Below are positions 20,631 through 31,633 of a DNA stretch of 64,000 bases, in pieces. The position numbers were made by a program, and so were the translations under genes. Positions within the stretch are counted from its first letter, which is position 1. Each line of letters opens with the position of its first letter. The notes below the pieces were generated by a model. That model saw only the letters and a program-made list of their open reading frames with translations. It searched no databases and was not told where the DNA came from. The stretch is from Clarkia xantiana subsp. parviflora (lineage: Eukaryota; Streptophyta; Magnoliopsida; Myrtales; Onagraceae), in NCBI GenBank assembly GCA_036873135.1, contig JAPTYO010000002.1, positions 18,440,452 through 18,504,451 on the forward strand, written 5' to 3'.

Positions 20631-20758
20631 GTTGTGGGCCTAGTAGCAAGATTCCAGTCAGATCCTACTAATCAACATCTTAAGTCGTAAAACAAATTAT
20701 CAGATATCTGAGAGGTACTGCCGACTACGTTCTATGCTATGAGGGAAATCAGCTCGAA

Positions 20759-21232
20759 TTGACCGGTTATAGTGACGCCGACCACGGTGGCGATCCGGAT
20801 GATCGTAAGTCTACCACAGGAGGAGTTTTCTTCCTTGCTAATGCTGCCATATCATGGGTAAGCAAGAAGCAATCGTGTGTCGCGCTTTCCACTATGGAAT
20901 CAGAATTCGTTGCCCTCTCCAAAAACGCACAAGAAGCGGTCTGGCTGAAAAGGCTTCTTACTGCATTAATTGGCACCGACAAGAAGAGTAAACCTGTGAA
21001 GGTGTACTCCGACAGTCAGGCAGCCATTGCGGCAGTTAAGAATCCAAAGTACCATAGTAGGACAAAGCACATTGATGTGAGATACAATTATGCTAAATTT
21101 TTTCTAGAAGACAACATAATCACTTTAGAATACTTGCCTACAGACAATATGGTCGCAGACCTTTTGACTAAGCCGTTACGTAGGGAGATTTTTGAAAAGC
21201 ACGTAAAAATGCTTGGATTACGTAGGGCTTAA
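20759..21232 (+). pseudogene. copia RNase H of A
   Basis: Contains GYSDADHGGDPDDRKSTTGG, WVSKKQSCVALSTMESEFV, KVYSDSQAAIAAV and TKHIDVRYNYAKFFLEDNII, then DNMVADLLTKPL. The Asp and Glu positions of RNase H look intact in this domain. It is separated from reverse transcriptase by the stop at 20628 and a frameshift near 20680-20760. The frame ends at the normal C-terminus. Confidence 0.85.
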
Positions 21233-22368
21233 ACTGTGTGGCTTGTAAAAAGTGATAACATCTTGAAATTTGAAATTATGTTTCAATTAAATAAAAGAAT
21301 TGCAGTTTGAGTTTATGATTTATCGACGTCATAATGATTAACAACATCGGATTTTACGGTCTATAAACTAAGTCTTAGGAATAAGTAAAATTCTTCCACC
21401 ATAATTATGTCGAATGTGAACCTTGTCTCGTCACACAGGCACGGTCATCTTGTAAGGAGAGAGGGACCTCTACCATAACAAGATTGGTTAAGAATCAGGG
21501 GGATAAACCTGATTAAACAAAACGGTAACATTGTCACGCTTAACAGCATGACTTAATCTTCATTTTGTAAATCGTCGAGTTGGACTTTGTCCATCACTAT
21601 ATATCACATTCAAGGCCAGATGAGAGATTATGCGATAGCATTATTGACATATCCCATCCCTGGCTATACTAGGTGTGCTATCGACGCGTGCTTCATACTG
21701 CGCGTGCCATATACGACCACGGGGTCATGCTCGGTTGTGCTAGCTAAAATCCATGTGATTCAAAGGGCGCATACTTCTTCACCTTGAGCGTGTGATTGAT
21801 CCCGAGTGTCTTATGAAGAGGCATCCAAAGTATCCTCACGGACTCAGAACTTATACATAAGGTCTGGCTCAATGCTCGCTTCCCGGCGTACGAGCGTAGT
21901 GCCAAAGAAAACAGCCAAGTGACCACGTTTTGGAAACCGGTTGAGTCAGACTAAGGGTATAAGCAATGGGGATGGTCAAGTTCACCTTTAATTCACCGAC
22001 TCTCGTGTTCACTAGGTGGCTGCCAACCGGATATTATTTGAAGGTTGTGAACACTTGTATGGATGCCTTGGAGAAGTATTCCTTTGTGGAAAACTAGGCA
22101 ATTGGAGAATTAACAATTGACCAAGGATACAGTGCGGTACATAGTTTTATTTCAAACATGTTTGGTTCATGAAAGGGAATCAACGTTCTGCGGGCGCTAC
22201 AATACTCATAATAGATGAGTAGCACGATGCCCATCGTATCCGCCGGTCGCACGGCAAGCCTCGTATGAACTATTCGGAGATGGAGACGAAGACTAAAGAC
22301 TGAGATGTTGATACTATTGCGTAAACGTATAGATTAACGAGCACCCTCCCATTCCGGCGAGTGGGAGC
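21233..22368 (+). other. A 3' untranslated region
   Basis: About 1.1 kb between the pol stop and the 3' LTR. It is alignable with 41302-42426 of E and, for its last part, with 33535-33757 of I. No coding. The end (ACCCTCCCATTCC, GGCGAGTGGGAGC) is the purine-rich tract before the LTR and is shared by all three. Confidence 0.7.
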
Positions 22369-22929
22369 TGTTAGCATATGGTGACGTGGCACCGTAATAG
22401 GAGCCCGTTAATTAAGGGAATTACCTAAGTTAATTAGGTAATTGTCAATCTAGGCTAATTGGGCCAAATCCAATTAGTAATTGACAAGGGAGGCCCAAAA
22501 TGGGCCTCCCCCTTTTATGCATGGTTCGGCCGAAACCCTAGTACCACATTGGTTGGAGTTGCCTTTTGGCAACTCCACCCAACACTATATATAGGGGTGA
22601 CTCCTAAGGGTTTAGACACACAATTAAGAACAATGATCTCCATTGAGAAAACTTGTCACCCTAGTCTAAATTTCGGCACCATCAACATCAAGTCCGATGT
22701 TCCATCTCCGTTGAAGAATCGATCAGAGGTCTTGTTGTGGAGCTACATCGCGTGGGACTTCTTCTAACGAAGAACTTGCACGTGGTTCCGACCGGAGAAT
22801 CAGAACTCCCTCCACGTCGTTCTTGGGCAGGAAAGCAAAAATGTATGTGTACTAATTCCGCTGCGTAGATTAGATTTCTTGCTAGTACACGTTTAGCATT
22901 CCGTAGTATTATGTCCCCGTAATCCAACA
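22369..22929 (+). repeat. A 3' LTR (561 bp)
   Basis: Starts TGTTAGCATATGG and ends CCCCGTAATCCAACA. The TATA box is ACTATATATAGGG near 22583-22595. It shares the end motif CCCCGTAATC.AACA with E. The base after 22929 enters a gypsy pol frame (YVPIEKYLYALL), so the insertion site was inside H. Confidence 0.85.
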
Positions 22930-23510
22930 CTATGTACCCATAGAAAAATACTTGTACGCTCTCTTAGTGGCGGCAAGGAAGCTGAGGCCGTATTTTCATG
23001 CGCATGAGATAAAGGTATTGACAGACCATCCTTTGAATCACATCCTATCAAAACCAAACATGTAAGGAAAACTGACAAAATGGTCAGTTGAGTTGAGTGA
23101 ATTCCGTATTCACTTCGCTCCTCGGACAACAATTAAGGGCCATGCATTAGCGGACTTCATCGCGGAGTTTACTAGAATCACTCCTGAGACTGCAACTCAG
23201 GAGGTCACTCAACAAAACATAGAGCCGACGGAAGTGTGGGAAATGTATACTGACGGGTCTTTAAATTTAGGGGGCTCAGGTGCTGGACTCCTTTTAATAC
23301 CGCCAGACGGATCAGACTCGCTGAAATACGCTCTAAACTTAACATTTAGAGCAACAAATAATGAGGCATAATATGAAGCCTTGATAATATGTCTGCGGAT
23401 AGCAAAAGGTGTTGGTGTCAAACACCTAAGGGTCAAGTGCGACTCGCAACTTGTCGCCAACCAAGTAAAAGGCGACTATTTGGCTAACCGAGAATATGCA
23501 TAAATATCTG
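22930..23510 (+). pseudogene. gypsy RT end and RNase H of H
   Basis: Opens in the RT connection (PIEKYLYALLVAARKLRPYF, VLTDHPL), with a TAA near 23062, then KWSVELSEFRIHFAPRTTIK and an RNase H domain. The first catalytic Asp is in MYTDGSLN. The second catalytic position, Glu in the NEAEYEAL-type motif, is a TAA stop (NNEA-stop-YEAL, near 23370). The Asp of KCDSQLV is kept. The domain type with GGSGAG is typical of Tat-lineage elements. A further frameshift near 23500 joins it to the integrase segment. Confidence 0.85.
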
Positions 23511-24472
23511 GGGCAGGCTAAGGAACCCGTCGCGAGTTTTGACACCTTTGAAATAATGACAGTCCCTAGAAAGCAAAATCAGGAGGCCGACGCCTTACGC
23601 AAGTTCGCGCAAGGCAACGAACAAGGCAAGGAAACGCACTTTGTGGAAAACAGGATCCTATCAGTGATTGACCAACTCAAAGAGTTGAATATCGACTCAG
23701 AACCAACATGGATGACACCAGTCCAGGCATACCTCGCAAATGGCACGCTCCCGGAGGACAAAACTCAAACGGGAAAGATTCAAAGAGTCGCCATCAACTG
23801 CGCACTGATAGAGGGACAGTTATACAAAAGGGTTTTTTCAACCCCATACTTGAAATGCGTCATAAACCCGGAATGCTGGAAGGTTCTGATCGAACTGCAC
23901 GGGGGAGAGGCAGCTTGTCATGAGGGGGCAAGGTCTTTAATTCGCAAGGCTCTAAGCTTGGGATATAATATTGCCCAACAATGAAGGCCCGGGCAACACA
24001 CATGGTCACAGAGTGCGAATCTTGCCAACAATATTCAAGGAACATAACAGCTCCCACAGCAGAGTTAAGCCCGATTGCGAGCTCATGGCCTTTCGCTCAG
24101 TGGGGCATCGACTTGATAGGTCCAATCCCAAGATCAAAAGGGCAAACCAAATTTATTTTGGTAGCTATAGATTATTTCTCCAAGTGGATTGAAGCCAAAG
24201 CATTGGCACGAACAACGGATGCGCAAATAATGGATTTCATCCGAAACCATATTGTAGCAAGATACGGTGTCCCGAGAGTGCTTGTAAGCAGCAATGGGCC
24301 ACAGTTCAGAAGTGGAAGGATGAAAACATTCTGCAAAAGTCTGAACATAGATCATCGCTTCGCGTCAGTACGTCATGCACAAACCAATGGTCAGGTAGAA
24401 TCAGCTAACAAGATTGTCCTGGATGGCCTCAAGAAAAGAGTCCATGCATTAAAGGGTGGATGGGCACTATAG
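23496..24472 (+). pseudogene. integrase of H: linker, zinc domain, catalytic core
   Basis: 23496-23984 holds the RNase H tail (VPRKQNQEADAL), a linker and the first part of the His-His-Cys-Cys domain; the rest (TECESCQQYS) and the core follow in a shifted frame at 23981-24472. The core shows WGIDLIGPIP (first Asp), VLVSSNGPQF and TNGQVESANK (Glu). The usual DNG is SNG, so the second catalytic Asp is lost. Integrase would insert cDNA into the chromosome; this copy could not. The frame ends at a TAG at 24470. Confidence 0.85.
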
Positions 24473-24475
24473 GCG

Positions 24476-24925
24476 GTGCGCACAACACCCAAAGAATCAA
24501 CAGGTGAAATGCCATTCAGCATGGTGTACGGAACGGAGGCGGTAGCCCCCGTAGAGATAACCATTACATCATATCGAACAACGTACTTCGACCCTCAAGC
24601 AAATGAGGAGAAGATGCGCCTAGACATCGACATGGCAGACGAGAGGCGATGGAGATCTGAAGAGCTGCAAGCTAGGATGCGTTTAATAACATCAAGATAT
24701 TATAACTGGAATGTCAAGTCAAGACAATTCCACGCTGGTGAAATGGTGTGGAGAAGAAATGAGTTTTCACATCTTGACCAAATCAACAAGCTATCTCCAA
24801 AATGGGAAGGTCCATACAAGATAGTCTATGTGCCTTACGTTAACGCATATCGCCTCCAGGACGCGGATGACAACATCTCCACAAACACTTTCAGCGGGGG
24901 ACATTTGAAAAAGTTCCACGCCTAA
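24476..24925 (+). pseudogene. integrase C-terminal part of H
   Basis: Follows the core after one TAG. It contains STGEMPFSMVYGTEAVAPVE, a long charged helix (EELQARMRLITSRYYN), then GEMVWRRNEF, KLSPKWEGPYKIVYV and the ending SGGHLKKFHA, the standard end of plant gypsy polyproteins. The stop at 24923-24925 is in the expected place. Confidence 0.85.
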
Positions 24926-25460
24926 GGGAAGGCTTCCTATTTAACTAAGGAGCTCTCGTATCAAGCTCTTTTGGCTTTACTTATTATATGTTTCACATGA
25001 AGGAGAATTATAACTCCATATATATGCAACTTTGTAATTGCACGAATAATCTAATGAAGTTAATGTATTCTTGTAGGTACAATACTACTTTATACACCCT
25101 ACTTTGGAATCACACCAATTAGTGGACTATACGCATATTATTTGCATCAACAACACAAGCTATTACGCTAATAACAACAAACGTCTTGCGCTTTACAATG
25201 CCGACATAAATATTATCGACATCAACAACATTCCCTACTCTGGAATCTTACCAAGTAGTTGACTATATGCATTTATTTTGCATCAACAGCGCAAGCTAAT
25301 ACATTAAGAACAACAAACGGCTTGTATTATACGTCACCAGCATGTTGACAAGGCTATCACCAACATCGACAATGAACACAAAAACGCGTTCTACATATAT
25401 AAGGGGCTGATCACCCCACATAGCGTGATATCCTCTATCAAATGTATCCTCATGTATAAG
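24926..25460 (+). other. start of H 3' region
   Basis: Noncoding. The segment around 25040-25080 (ATCTAATGAAGTTAATGTAT, TTGTAGGTAC) aligns with 60515-60555 of C directly after the C ORF, supporting common ancestry of the 3' regions. Confidence 0.55.
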
Positions 25461-25462
25461 TC

Positions 25463-25697
25463 GGGCGTAGCATCCCCTTCCTAAGACTCCCCGCAATGGC
25501 GTGACATCCACTATCAGAGGCATCCCCATGTACAAAAGACGGGCGTAGCGTCCTCTTAATGGGACTCCCCGCCATGGTGCGACATCCTCTATCGGAGGCA
25601 TCCCCATGTACAAAAGTCGGGCATAGCATCCCCTTCCTGGGACTCCCCGTCATGGTGCGACATCCTCTATCGAAGGCGTCCCCATGTCTACTATAAA
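25463..25697 (+). repeat. 78-bp tandem repeat in H
   Basis: Three units beginning GGGCGTAGC/GGGCATAGC at 25463, 25541 and 25619. Each carries CATCCCC and GACTCCCCGC. Reading frames over the array on the minus strand are repeat artefacts. Confidence 0.85.
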
Positions 25698-25934
25698 GCA
25701 TGACATTCCCCTCTTTAGGAACCATCCATCAAAACATGATAGGACCCAGGCAAGAGGGCAACCGCATGTCAACATACTGCGTACTATTAAAGTCCGGTAG
25801 CGTTTCTCTACAAATCGACCAGGAGAAATCCTGCAGTCGCCGCTATACGCTATACGCTCATCCAAACTGACAAGTCAAGTCTTGTACAATGCTATTCGGG
25901 AAGTAAGAAAATAGTGATAGTAAAACACATCCAA

Positions 25935-26425
25935 ATTAGCAAGTCGTGTCTTGCCACAACGTTGCCTTGGAATGGATCAAGAGACGGAAAAAACTGCAAG
26001 TCGTATGGATACGGTATTGTGCAACCACTTGGCGTAACCAAGCAGAGGAGCAGTAGTATCGCAATATAAGTACTGGAATATCCACGGAAAATCTTGCAAC
26101 AACGTTACAAGAGGTGTTCTTGAGTAACAGATGGAAAAACGCTTTAAAATTAACAAGTAGTGTCTTGTGACAACGTCACCTTGAAGCGGTTCAATAGACG
26201 GTAAAAACTACAAGGCGTATTGATACGACATTTGTCCCGCCCCTTGGAATAACCAAGTCGAAGTGTGGTACCATCGCAGGGTGAGTACTGGAATATTCAT
26301 GGAAAACCCTGCAACAACGTCACGAAGGGCGTGCCCGAGTGACAGATGGAAAAACGCCCCAAACTTAGCAAGTAGCGTCTTGCCACAACGTCGCCTTAGA
26401 GTCGATTATGAGACGGTATAAACTA
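25935..26425 (+). repeat. about 214-bp repeat of H sharing a core with C
   Basis: The motif CAAGT(C/A)G.GTCTTG..ACAACG recurs at about 25940, 26155 and 26369, giving about 2.3 diverged units of 214-215 bp. Each is followed by a GAGACGGTA-like element. The same core sits in the 171-bp unit of C and the single copy in B. Confidence 0.8.
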
Positions 26426-26426
26426 A

Positions 26427-26570
26427 GCGCCAAGTACCAAGTGACAAGTGCCGAGTTCCAAGTGCCAAGTTCCGAGTGACAAGGCCAAGCGCCGAGTTCC
26501 AAGTGCCAAATGACAACCAAATGTCGAGTGCCAAGTGCCATGCGCCAAGTGCCAAGCGCCAAGTATACAA
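26427..26570 (+). repeat. 10-bp CAAGTGCCGA-type minisatellite
   Basis: About fourteen degenerate units built on CAAGTGCC(A/G)A. It directly follows the 214-bp array of H. No coding. Confidence 0.85.
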
Positions 26571-26980
26571 CACAGGTGTTTAACACACTCATCTATTATG
26601 TCATTCCTTGGTAATAACCAAGAGGGGCGCGCGACATACAACGACGTACGTCCTAGTACTACAACTATGGATGCTACATACATTCACGCATGGATTATGA
26701 ATCATATCATACAAGTCCAACACATATTGGCAAATACGATAACAAAGGTATGAAATACTACTAATAAGTTATCATGCATTCTCAATGTTTCCATAGCATG
26801 TCTATACGACAAAAGAAAAGTCAACCAAAATATAAACATAAGGTTCGAGGGATAACACCCAGTGCAACCTCAACAATAAAGTTGACCTCAGCAGCTTCAT
26901 CAAATGTCAAATCATAACGTGGTTCCTGAACAGCCAGACGGCGCAAAGCTTCCACATGTCCAACAGCGACGCACATACCT
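26571..26980 (+). other. H 3' region before the LTR remnant
   Basis: Unremarkable sequence, no gene. The segment 26741-26790 (GGTATGAAATACTACTAATA, AGTTATCATGCA) resembles 63045-63080 of C, again as a shared 3' region. Confidence 0.4.
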
Positions 26981-27290
26981 TTACCAGCGTATTTTTACAC
27001 TAAGTCTGAGTCTTCCGATAGCCAACTTTACTCAAACCTGACTCCGATTCACATTTTTATATCAAACCGGAGGCGAACCACACAAAACCGGGCTTCGGTT
27101 CAAGAACTCCTATATATTGGAATCTTGGCCACCCATTTCATTTTTTAACTTGTTTGGAAATTGACTTAGGAGCTCTGACTTCTCTCTAGCTTTATCTCTT
27201 TAGATTCTTATTGAGGCATCGGAGAGGGTTCAACTAGCACCCCCCTCTCCGTGTGCTAGTTACTGCCTCGTGTGCAGATTGGAAATGACG
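26981..27290 (+). repeat. partial LTR of H
   Basis: Matches the right part of the C LTR: a TATATATTGG-like TATA region near 27112-27120, TTGGCCACCCATTTCA, GAGCTCTGACTTCTCTCTAG and the leader motif at 27220-27261, ending shortly after GTGTGCAG. The left edge is uncertain and the true LTR end (GGACGCAACA in C) is missing. Confidence 0.65.
27220..27261 (+). promoter_or_regulatory. interlocked leader motif of H with compensatory change
   Basis: CGGAGAGGG (27220-27228), AACTAGCAC (27232-27240), CCCTCTCCG (27243-27251), GTGCTAGTT (27253-27261). The second and fourth segments pair over 9 bases. Relative to C/B/D (GCTAGCAC with GTGCTAGC), a G:C pair has become A:T by changes on both sides. Confidence 0.7.
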
Positions 27291-27589
27291 TGCGAAGTCA
27301 GCAGCGTAGACTTGAGAACTTGACACGACTCGGATCATACATATTCGACAATCCGTACTCTCACGCGGGGATAGTCGAAACACATCTCACATTATATCCA
27401 TCGAAACACCCGCTTGATGGATGCATGGATGAATTCACATCCATTGTTTATCAAAAAAAAGAAAAAGAATTCACATCCATTCTTAAGAGGTTGGTCCATT
27501 CGGTCGATGCAAATGCAACCGGTTTATCCGTTCTGTGCCGGTCGTAAAATAAATATCCATTCGATATTTATGGATTGAGGGGACCATAT
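27291..27589. other. host-like spacer
   Basis: Moderate AT content. Contains a short duplicated GAATTCACATCCATT around a poly-A stretch (27430-27482). No gene recognised. Confidence 0.4.
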
Positions 27590-27868
27590 TAAGCCACGTG
27601 GCCAAAACTGTTGGTGCCGACAGTCGTTGTCAAATGTCAGAAAAGGATCATTGGATTGTGGGCTTTTGTGATGGTGACCCAAGCCCGAATCCTTTGCCGG
27701 AGTCATCATGACTCCACTGGCTTTGACTTGCTGCCTGGTTGGCTCACTGCCAGAGTGGCTCATAAATAAACTTCCAACTGGCAATACTAACACTATTACA
27801 AACATCCAACAAAACAATTTACTTACCAACAAAAAACAAAACAAAACAATTTGAATCCCACCATGCAT
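27590..27868 (+). promoter_or_regulatory. orphan plant-type promoter and 5' leader
   Basis: A G-box/ABRE core GCCACGTGGCC (27592-27602) and a DRE core GCCGAC (near 27616-27622) lie 140-170 bp upstream of a TATA box (CATAAATAAAC, near 27761-27771). They are followed by a C/A-rich leader typical of plant mRNAs and an ATG at 27862. The frame from this ATG soon runs into AT-rich sequence and stops, so the coding body is gone or was never here. ABRE plus DRE is a known arrangement of dehydration and cold genes; the assignment is inference from motifs. Confidence 0.4.
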
Positions 27869-28585
27869 CTAGGCTTGATAACACGGCAAAACGTGATTTT
27901 TTTTTTTTGGCCAATACGTGATTCATTGTCATATACTTAACTTACATATCTCGAGTAATAATACAAATGAAAAAAATGAAAAGTAAAATTCATTTCACTT
28001 CAAGAGAAGCATTATATTATATAAATAAAGAGATATTAAAATAAAAAAAATTGAAAAATCAAATGGATACAGTTACAATTAAAAAAAAATGTTTCGAAAA
28101 TAGAAATAATAAATGATTTAATCATTACTACGATCTTGATGAGTAAGAATGTGAATAAAACAATTTAGAATACGAATAATACTAATATATATAAAAAAAA
28201 ATTAAGAAATTGTGTATATACTCGAGGGGTATATCAGACAAAAAAATATATTTGAGAATGTTAATACAATCTTACAATTATATATGTCGAGTAATAATTT
28301 GAATAAAACAAATTATTTGAGTAAGGAACTATAAACAACATAAGAAACCAGTGAAAACTCAAAAGGACATTCTCATGAAAATTAAAAAGACGTGTTTGGA
28401 GGGTTCAAAATAAGAAATTACAAACAATTTCTGACAATCATATATATTGAGTATGATACGATGATATATATATTTAGTAAGAATGTGAATACAATATTTC
28501 CATCTTTTATAATGAGATTGTTTTGACCGGCGGACTAATTCCATACACCCAATCAGAACAACTCTAAACAGATAAACGAATAATA
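27869..28585. other. AT-rich spacer
   Basis: Very AT-rich with homopolymers and (TA)-rich stretches. No gene, no repeat of note. Confidence 0.5.
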
Positions 28586-28588
28586 TAA

Positions 28589-30398
28589 GAGCACTTCCAA
28601 TAGTAGTGTCTAGTGCCTAGTTCCTAGTTCCATGTTGTAAATTTATTATTGTAGAGAGTGCCTAGTGCCATTTACTGTTGGTCCCTACTGGTAATGATTA
28701 AATAGACACTTGCATTTTCAATAGGAGTGCCTTGTTCCAAAATGGGAGTGCCTAGTTCCAATTTTTGCCACTGGACGCTGACTAGGCGCCACTAGGCGTG
28801 ACTAGGATTACTAATATTACTGTTTTGCCATTATTGAGTGAATAGTGAAGTGGGACAGTGCCTACTAGTAGGAACTCTCAAGTTACTGTTCATGTCGGTG
28901 CCAACTTTTTAATATTATTTTATTCGATTGTGTTGCTCATCTCTTTGATTGTATATATATTCGGTTACGCTAAGTCAGATAGACAAGAGCCGTAATCAGT
29001 CATTTTGAATATTATGTAACATAAATAACGACACGAACCAAAATTACTACTTTTTAACTTTGAATCAATTTCGAAATTTCCATATCTAATTTGTTTATAT
29101 GTTACCATGTTGAATAACCGTTAATTCTAAATTTTGAAATAGTATAACATTTCAAATTATTAAATATGGAAAATAATTACTACAAAATATTATATTATTT
29201 TAATGCATATATATTTTTATATATTTTACGTATTATATTATATTATATTATTATATGAAAGAAATATATCTTTTACGATGTATATATATAATATATTTCT
29301 AATTTATATATATTGAAAATTATATATAAAAACACATGATTAATGCAATAATCAATTTACTAATATGATCATGGATGTACATAAACGTGAATATGTTGAT
29401 GATGTTGAATTAATATATGTCAATCAACGTATAACAGATATACACTGATTATGGTGAAATAATAGATTCAATGAATTTGATTGATCAATGTTATTATATC
29501 AACAATTATACTTATCAATCATTCTGCATGCCGCATGGGGACTGCACCTAATAGTAATTTTACTTTGGTCAAGTAACGTATAATTACTGCAATGAATTGA
29601 CAATAGAGAACTATGGATATGCACGAACCGGTCGGAACCGAATATGTTCCGAACTGGATTGGTACTAATTAAAACAGTATGGTCCAGTCTGGACTGAATT
29701 TGAAATTAACACTAAAAATTCTGGACCGATTTTGGACTGGAACTGTAAAAAAAGTCTGGTTCGGTTCAAAACTGGTCCGACCCATTTTCCTATACAAATT
29801 TACCCTAATGAAAAGAAAAAAAGAAAAAAAAAAAACCGATCCTCCGACAAAACTGATCCAGTTAAAAACCAGTTCAAAACAGTCTGGTCCAGTCAAAAAT
29901 TAATTTTTTGAGAAGTATATTACTGGTTTTTGGTCTGATTCTCCTCTCACATAATTGGTCTGTTTGGAACCGGTCCAGTCTATACCAGTTCCGAACCGAC
30001 CGAACCGGTTATTTTATTATCCCTATAGAATGTAAATTTTTATTAAAAAATTCAATTACATTTTTATAATTTTGTATATATTATTCCCTATTTTTTTTAA
30101 TTAAAACATCTAATACTTGAATCTCATTATTTATTCATGTCCGTATTTGTAAAAAAATATGAATATATAATTTATATATAATGATATATAATTTATATAT
30201 AATGCAAAAATTATATTTGAATTATGAAATTATGTGGGTCCCAATGTAGAAGTGGAACTTGGCCTCCACTACTGGAGAGAGTGCCAATTTTACAGTGCCA
30301 TTTACTGTAGCAAATACTGTAGCAGTGCCACTTTGATGAGTTGGCAGTGACGTGGCTGCTGATGTGGAGGCACTAGGCACTTCCTATTGGAAGTGCTC
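28589..30398. mobile_element. K1, PIF/Harbinger-like non-autonomous element
   Basis: 1810 bp with terminal inverted repeats GAGCACTTCCAATAG / CTATTGGAAGTGCTC and a TAA duplication (28586-28588, 30399-30401). TWA duplications and GAGCA-type ends fit PIF/Harbinger. Subterminal AGTGCCTAGT repeats occur near both ends, a common place for transposase binding. No transposase ORF; the interior is AT-rich and contains a nested CCGGTT-rich insert (29611-30028). Confidence 0.85.
29611..30028. mobile_element. CCGGTT-rich insert inside K1, possible hAT-type MITE
   Basis: It begins CTATGGATATGCACGAACCGG and ends CCGGTTATTTTATTATCCC followed by TATAG, imperfect inverted ends. The interior is rich in GGTCCAGT and AACCGGTT. 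Such GGATATGCA / CCGGTT ends resemble plant hAT-derived miniature elements, but no clean 8-bp duplication is visible. The copy in K2 is at the same internal place, so it predates spread of K. Confidence 0.4.
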
Positions 30399-30401
30399 TA
30401 A

Positions 30402-31630
30402 GAGACCATTTTATTTTGTTTGCACAATTGGTTCCGGTTACGAATTTGTCCGTCAAATTCAGCTCAGCAATAAGGGTGTAGCCGATCAATGACGAGACAA
30501 TTATTATCTTTTTAACTTTTTACGTTGTGCAATTTTTAAACTTAAAATATATCATATTATTAGTTTATCTTCAATTTAACTATTTAATCTCTTATATTTT
30601 ATTATCTTAAATTTGTTAATTTAATTATTTGAATCATCTATGTGGATAAACTCTAATTTGTAATATATATATATATATATATATATTATCCCTACTCTAA
30701 TTTGTAACCAAAGTTCCCAACTAAAGCGCTTACTCTATTTTTTTTTTTTTTTTAATTATTTGCTCATACACTCTGATTTCTACACAAATTACGCGTTATT
30801 CCTGAATATATATATTCCCCGAAATGATTGCAGCTAAAGAAGAGCAAAGCAGTGAGTATGACGTGAGTGGACGATATGATGATAACACTTGAATACACTA
30901 TTCAGTATGTGTGATTTTATACATGCATTTCTTTCACGTACACCTTCCCCTAAATGGTAATAAATTTCCGACCGTGCATGTAAAGCGACGTGACTGACTT
31001 ACTAATTTACGTAATTACGTATTTGAATCTAGACCCAAAAAAAAAAGATGTAATTAGTATATAATGCGTTTGCAAGTTGCAGAAGGGTAGCTTTCTTAGG
31101 GTTTTCAATGTTCCACTTTAGTGGCTCGTTGGTGAAACCAATAGCGACGTAAGCTAATGATTTATATTTTGTCGATAAACGATGATACTGAAAGAACGCA
31201 CATAACTGCATCAAAACGTATCTTCTTCTTCTTTTGATATGAAGAATGTGTGTCTTGGATTTGAGGTTTTTGTGGTATCCGATGCTTATGTGAAAGCGAA
31301 GGCAATTGTAGAAGCATTGACAAAACCTACTAAACATTTTTAATGAGCTGTATTATTCAAAAACTACTAAAACGAGTGTTTTTGAGCATTAGATTTTTTC
31401 TGGATAGGTAATTATATGGCGAAGCAGACATTTTAAAATTCAAATCAATTCCTACAGCTTAACTATGAGCCAAAAATTTATATTACTTTGACACGTGTGG
31501 TACAACCGAAATTTACTTTAAAATGCACCAAAAAAATCTGCGTCATTATTTAGCAATAATATATTATTTTTTGGTATATGTATCGGCGGCAGATATACGG
31601 TGTCTCGAGATTGAGGGCCCGTGAGAACAC
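30402..31630. other. AT-rich spacer between K1 and K2
   Basis: Contains a (TA)n run (30664-30686) and a poly-T tract (30739-30754). A minus-strand frame at 31029-31337 with a Lys/Arg cluster has no recognised domain and no promoter context. I call no gene. Confidence 0.45.
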
Positions 31631-31633
31631 TTA

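Larger units (their letters stand above)
10241..22929 (+). mobile_element. Ty1-copia element A, 5'-truncated, split by gypsy B
   Basis: A runs on the plus strand in two parts (about 10241-11155 and 18941-22929), interrupted by B. Both parts align in order with element E (about 38100-38950 and 38950-43032), which shows the continuity. Pol remnants lie at 19866-21232 and the 3' LTR at 22369-22929. The 5' LTR, gag, protease and most of integrase are missing. The 3' LTR ends inside pol of H, so A inserted into H and later lost its 5' side. Confidence 0.8.
22930..27290 (+). mobile_element. Ty3-gypsy element H (Tat-like), 3' half only
   Basis: Contains, in order, the end of reverse transcriptase, RNase H, zinc-binding domain, integrase core and C-terminus (22930-24925), a repeat-rich 3' region (24926-26980) and a partial LTR (to about 27290). 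The LTR and 3' modules are related to B, C and D, so H could represent the polymerase-encoding partner of that group (inference). The 5' half lies upstream of the copia A insertion and has been lost. Confidence 0.8.

Noticed and set aside
24926..25865. Minus-strand ORFs over the 78-bp repeat of H as a gene
   Set aside because: Same reason: 78-bp units keep frames open; no domain and no homologue in sister elements.
31029..31337. 102-residue minus-strand ORF between K1 and K2
   Set aside because: No recognised domain, no promoter, AT-rich surroundings; flanking frames are stopped.
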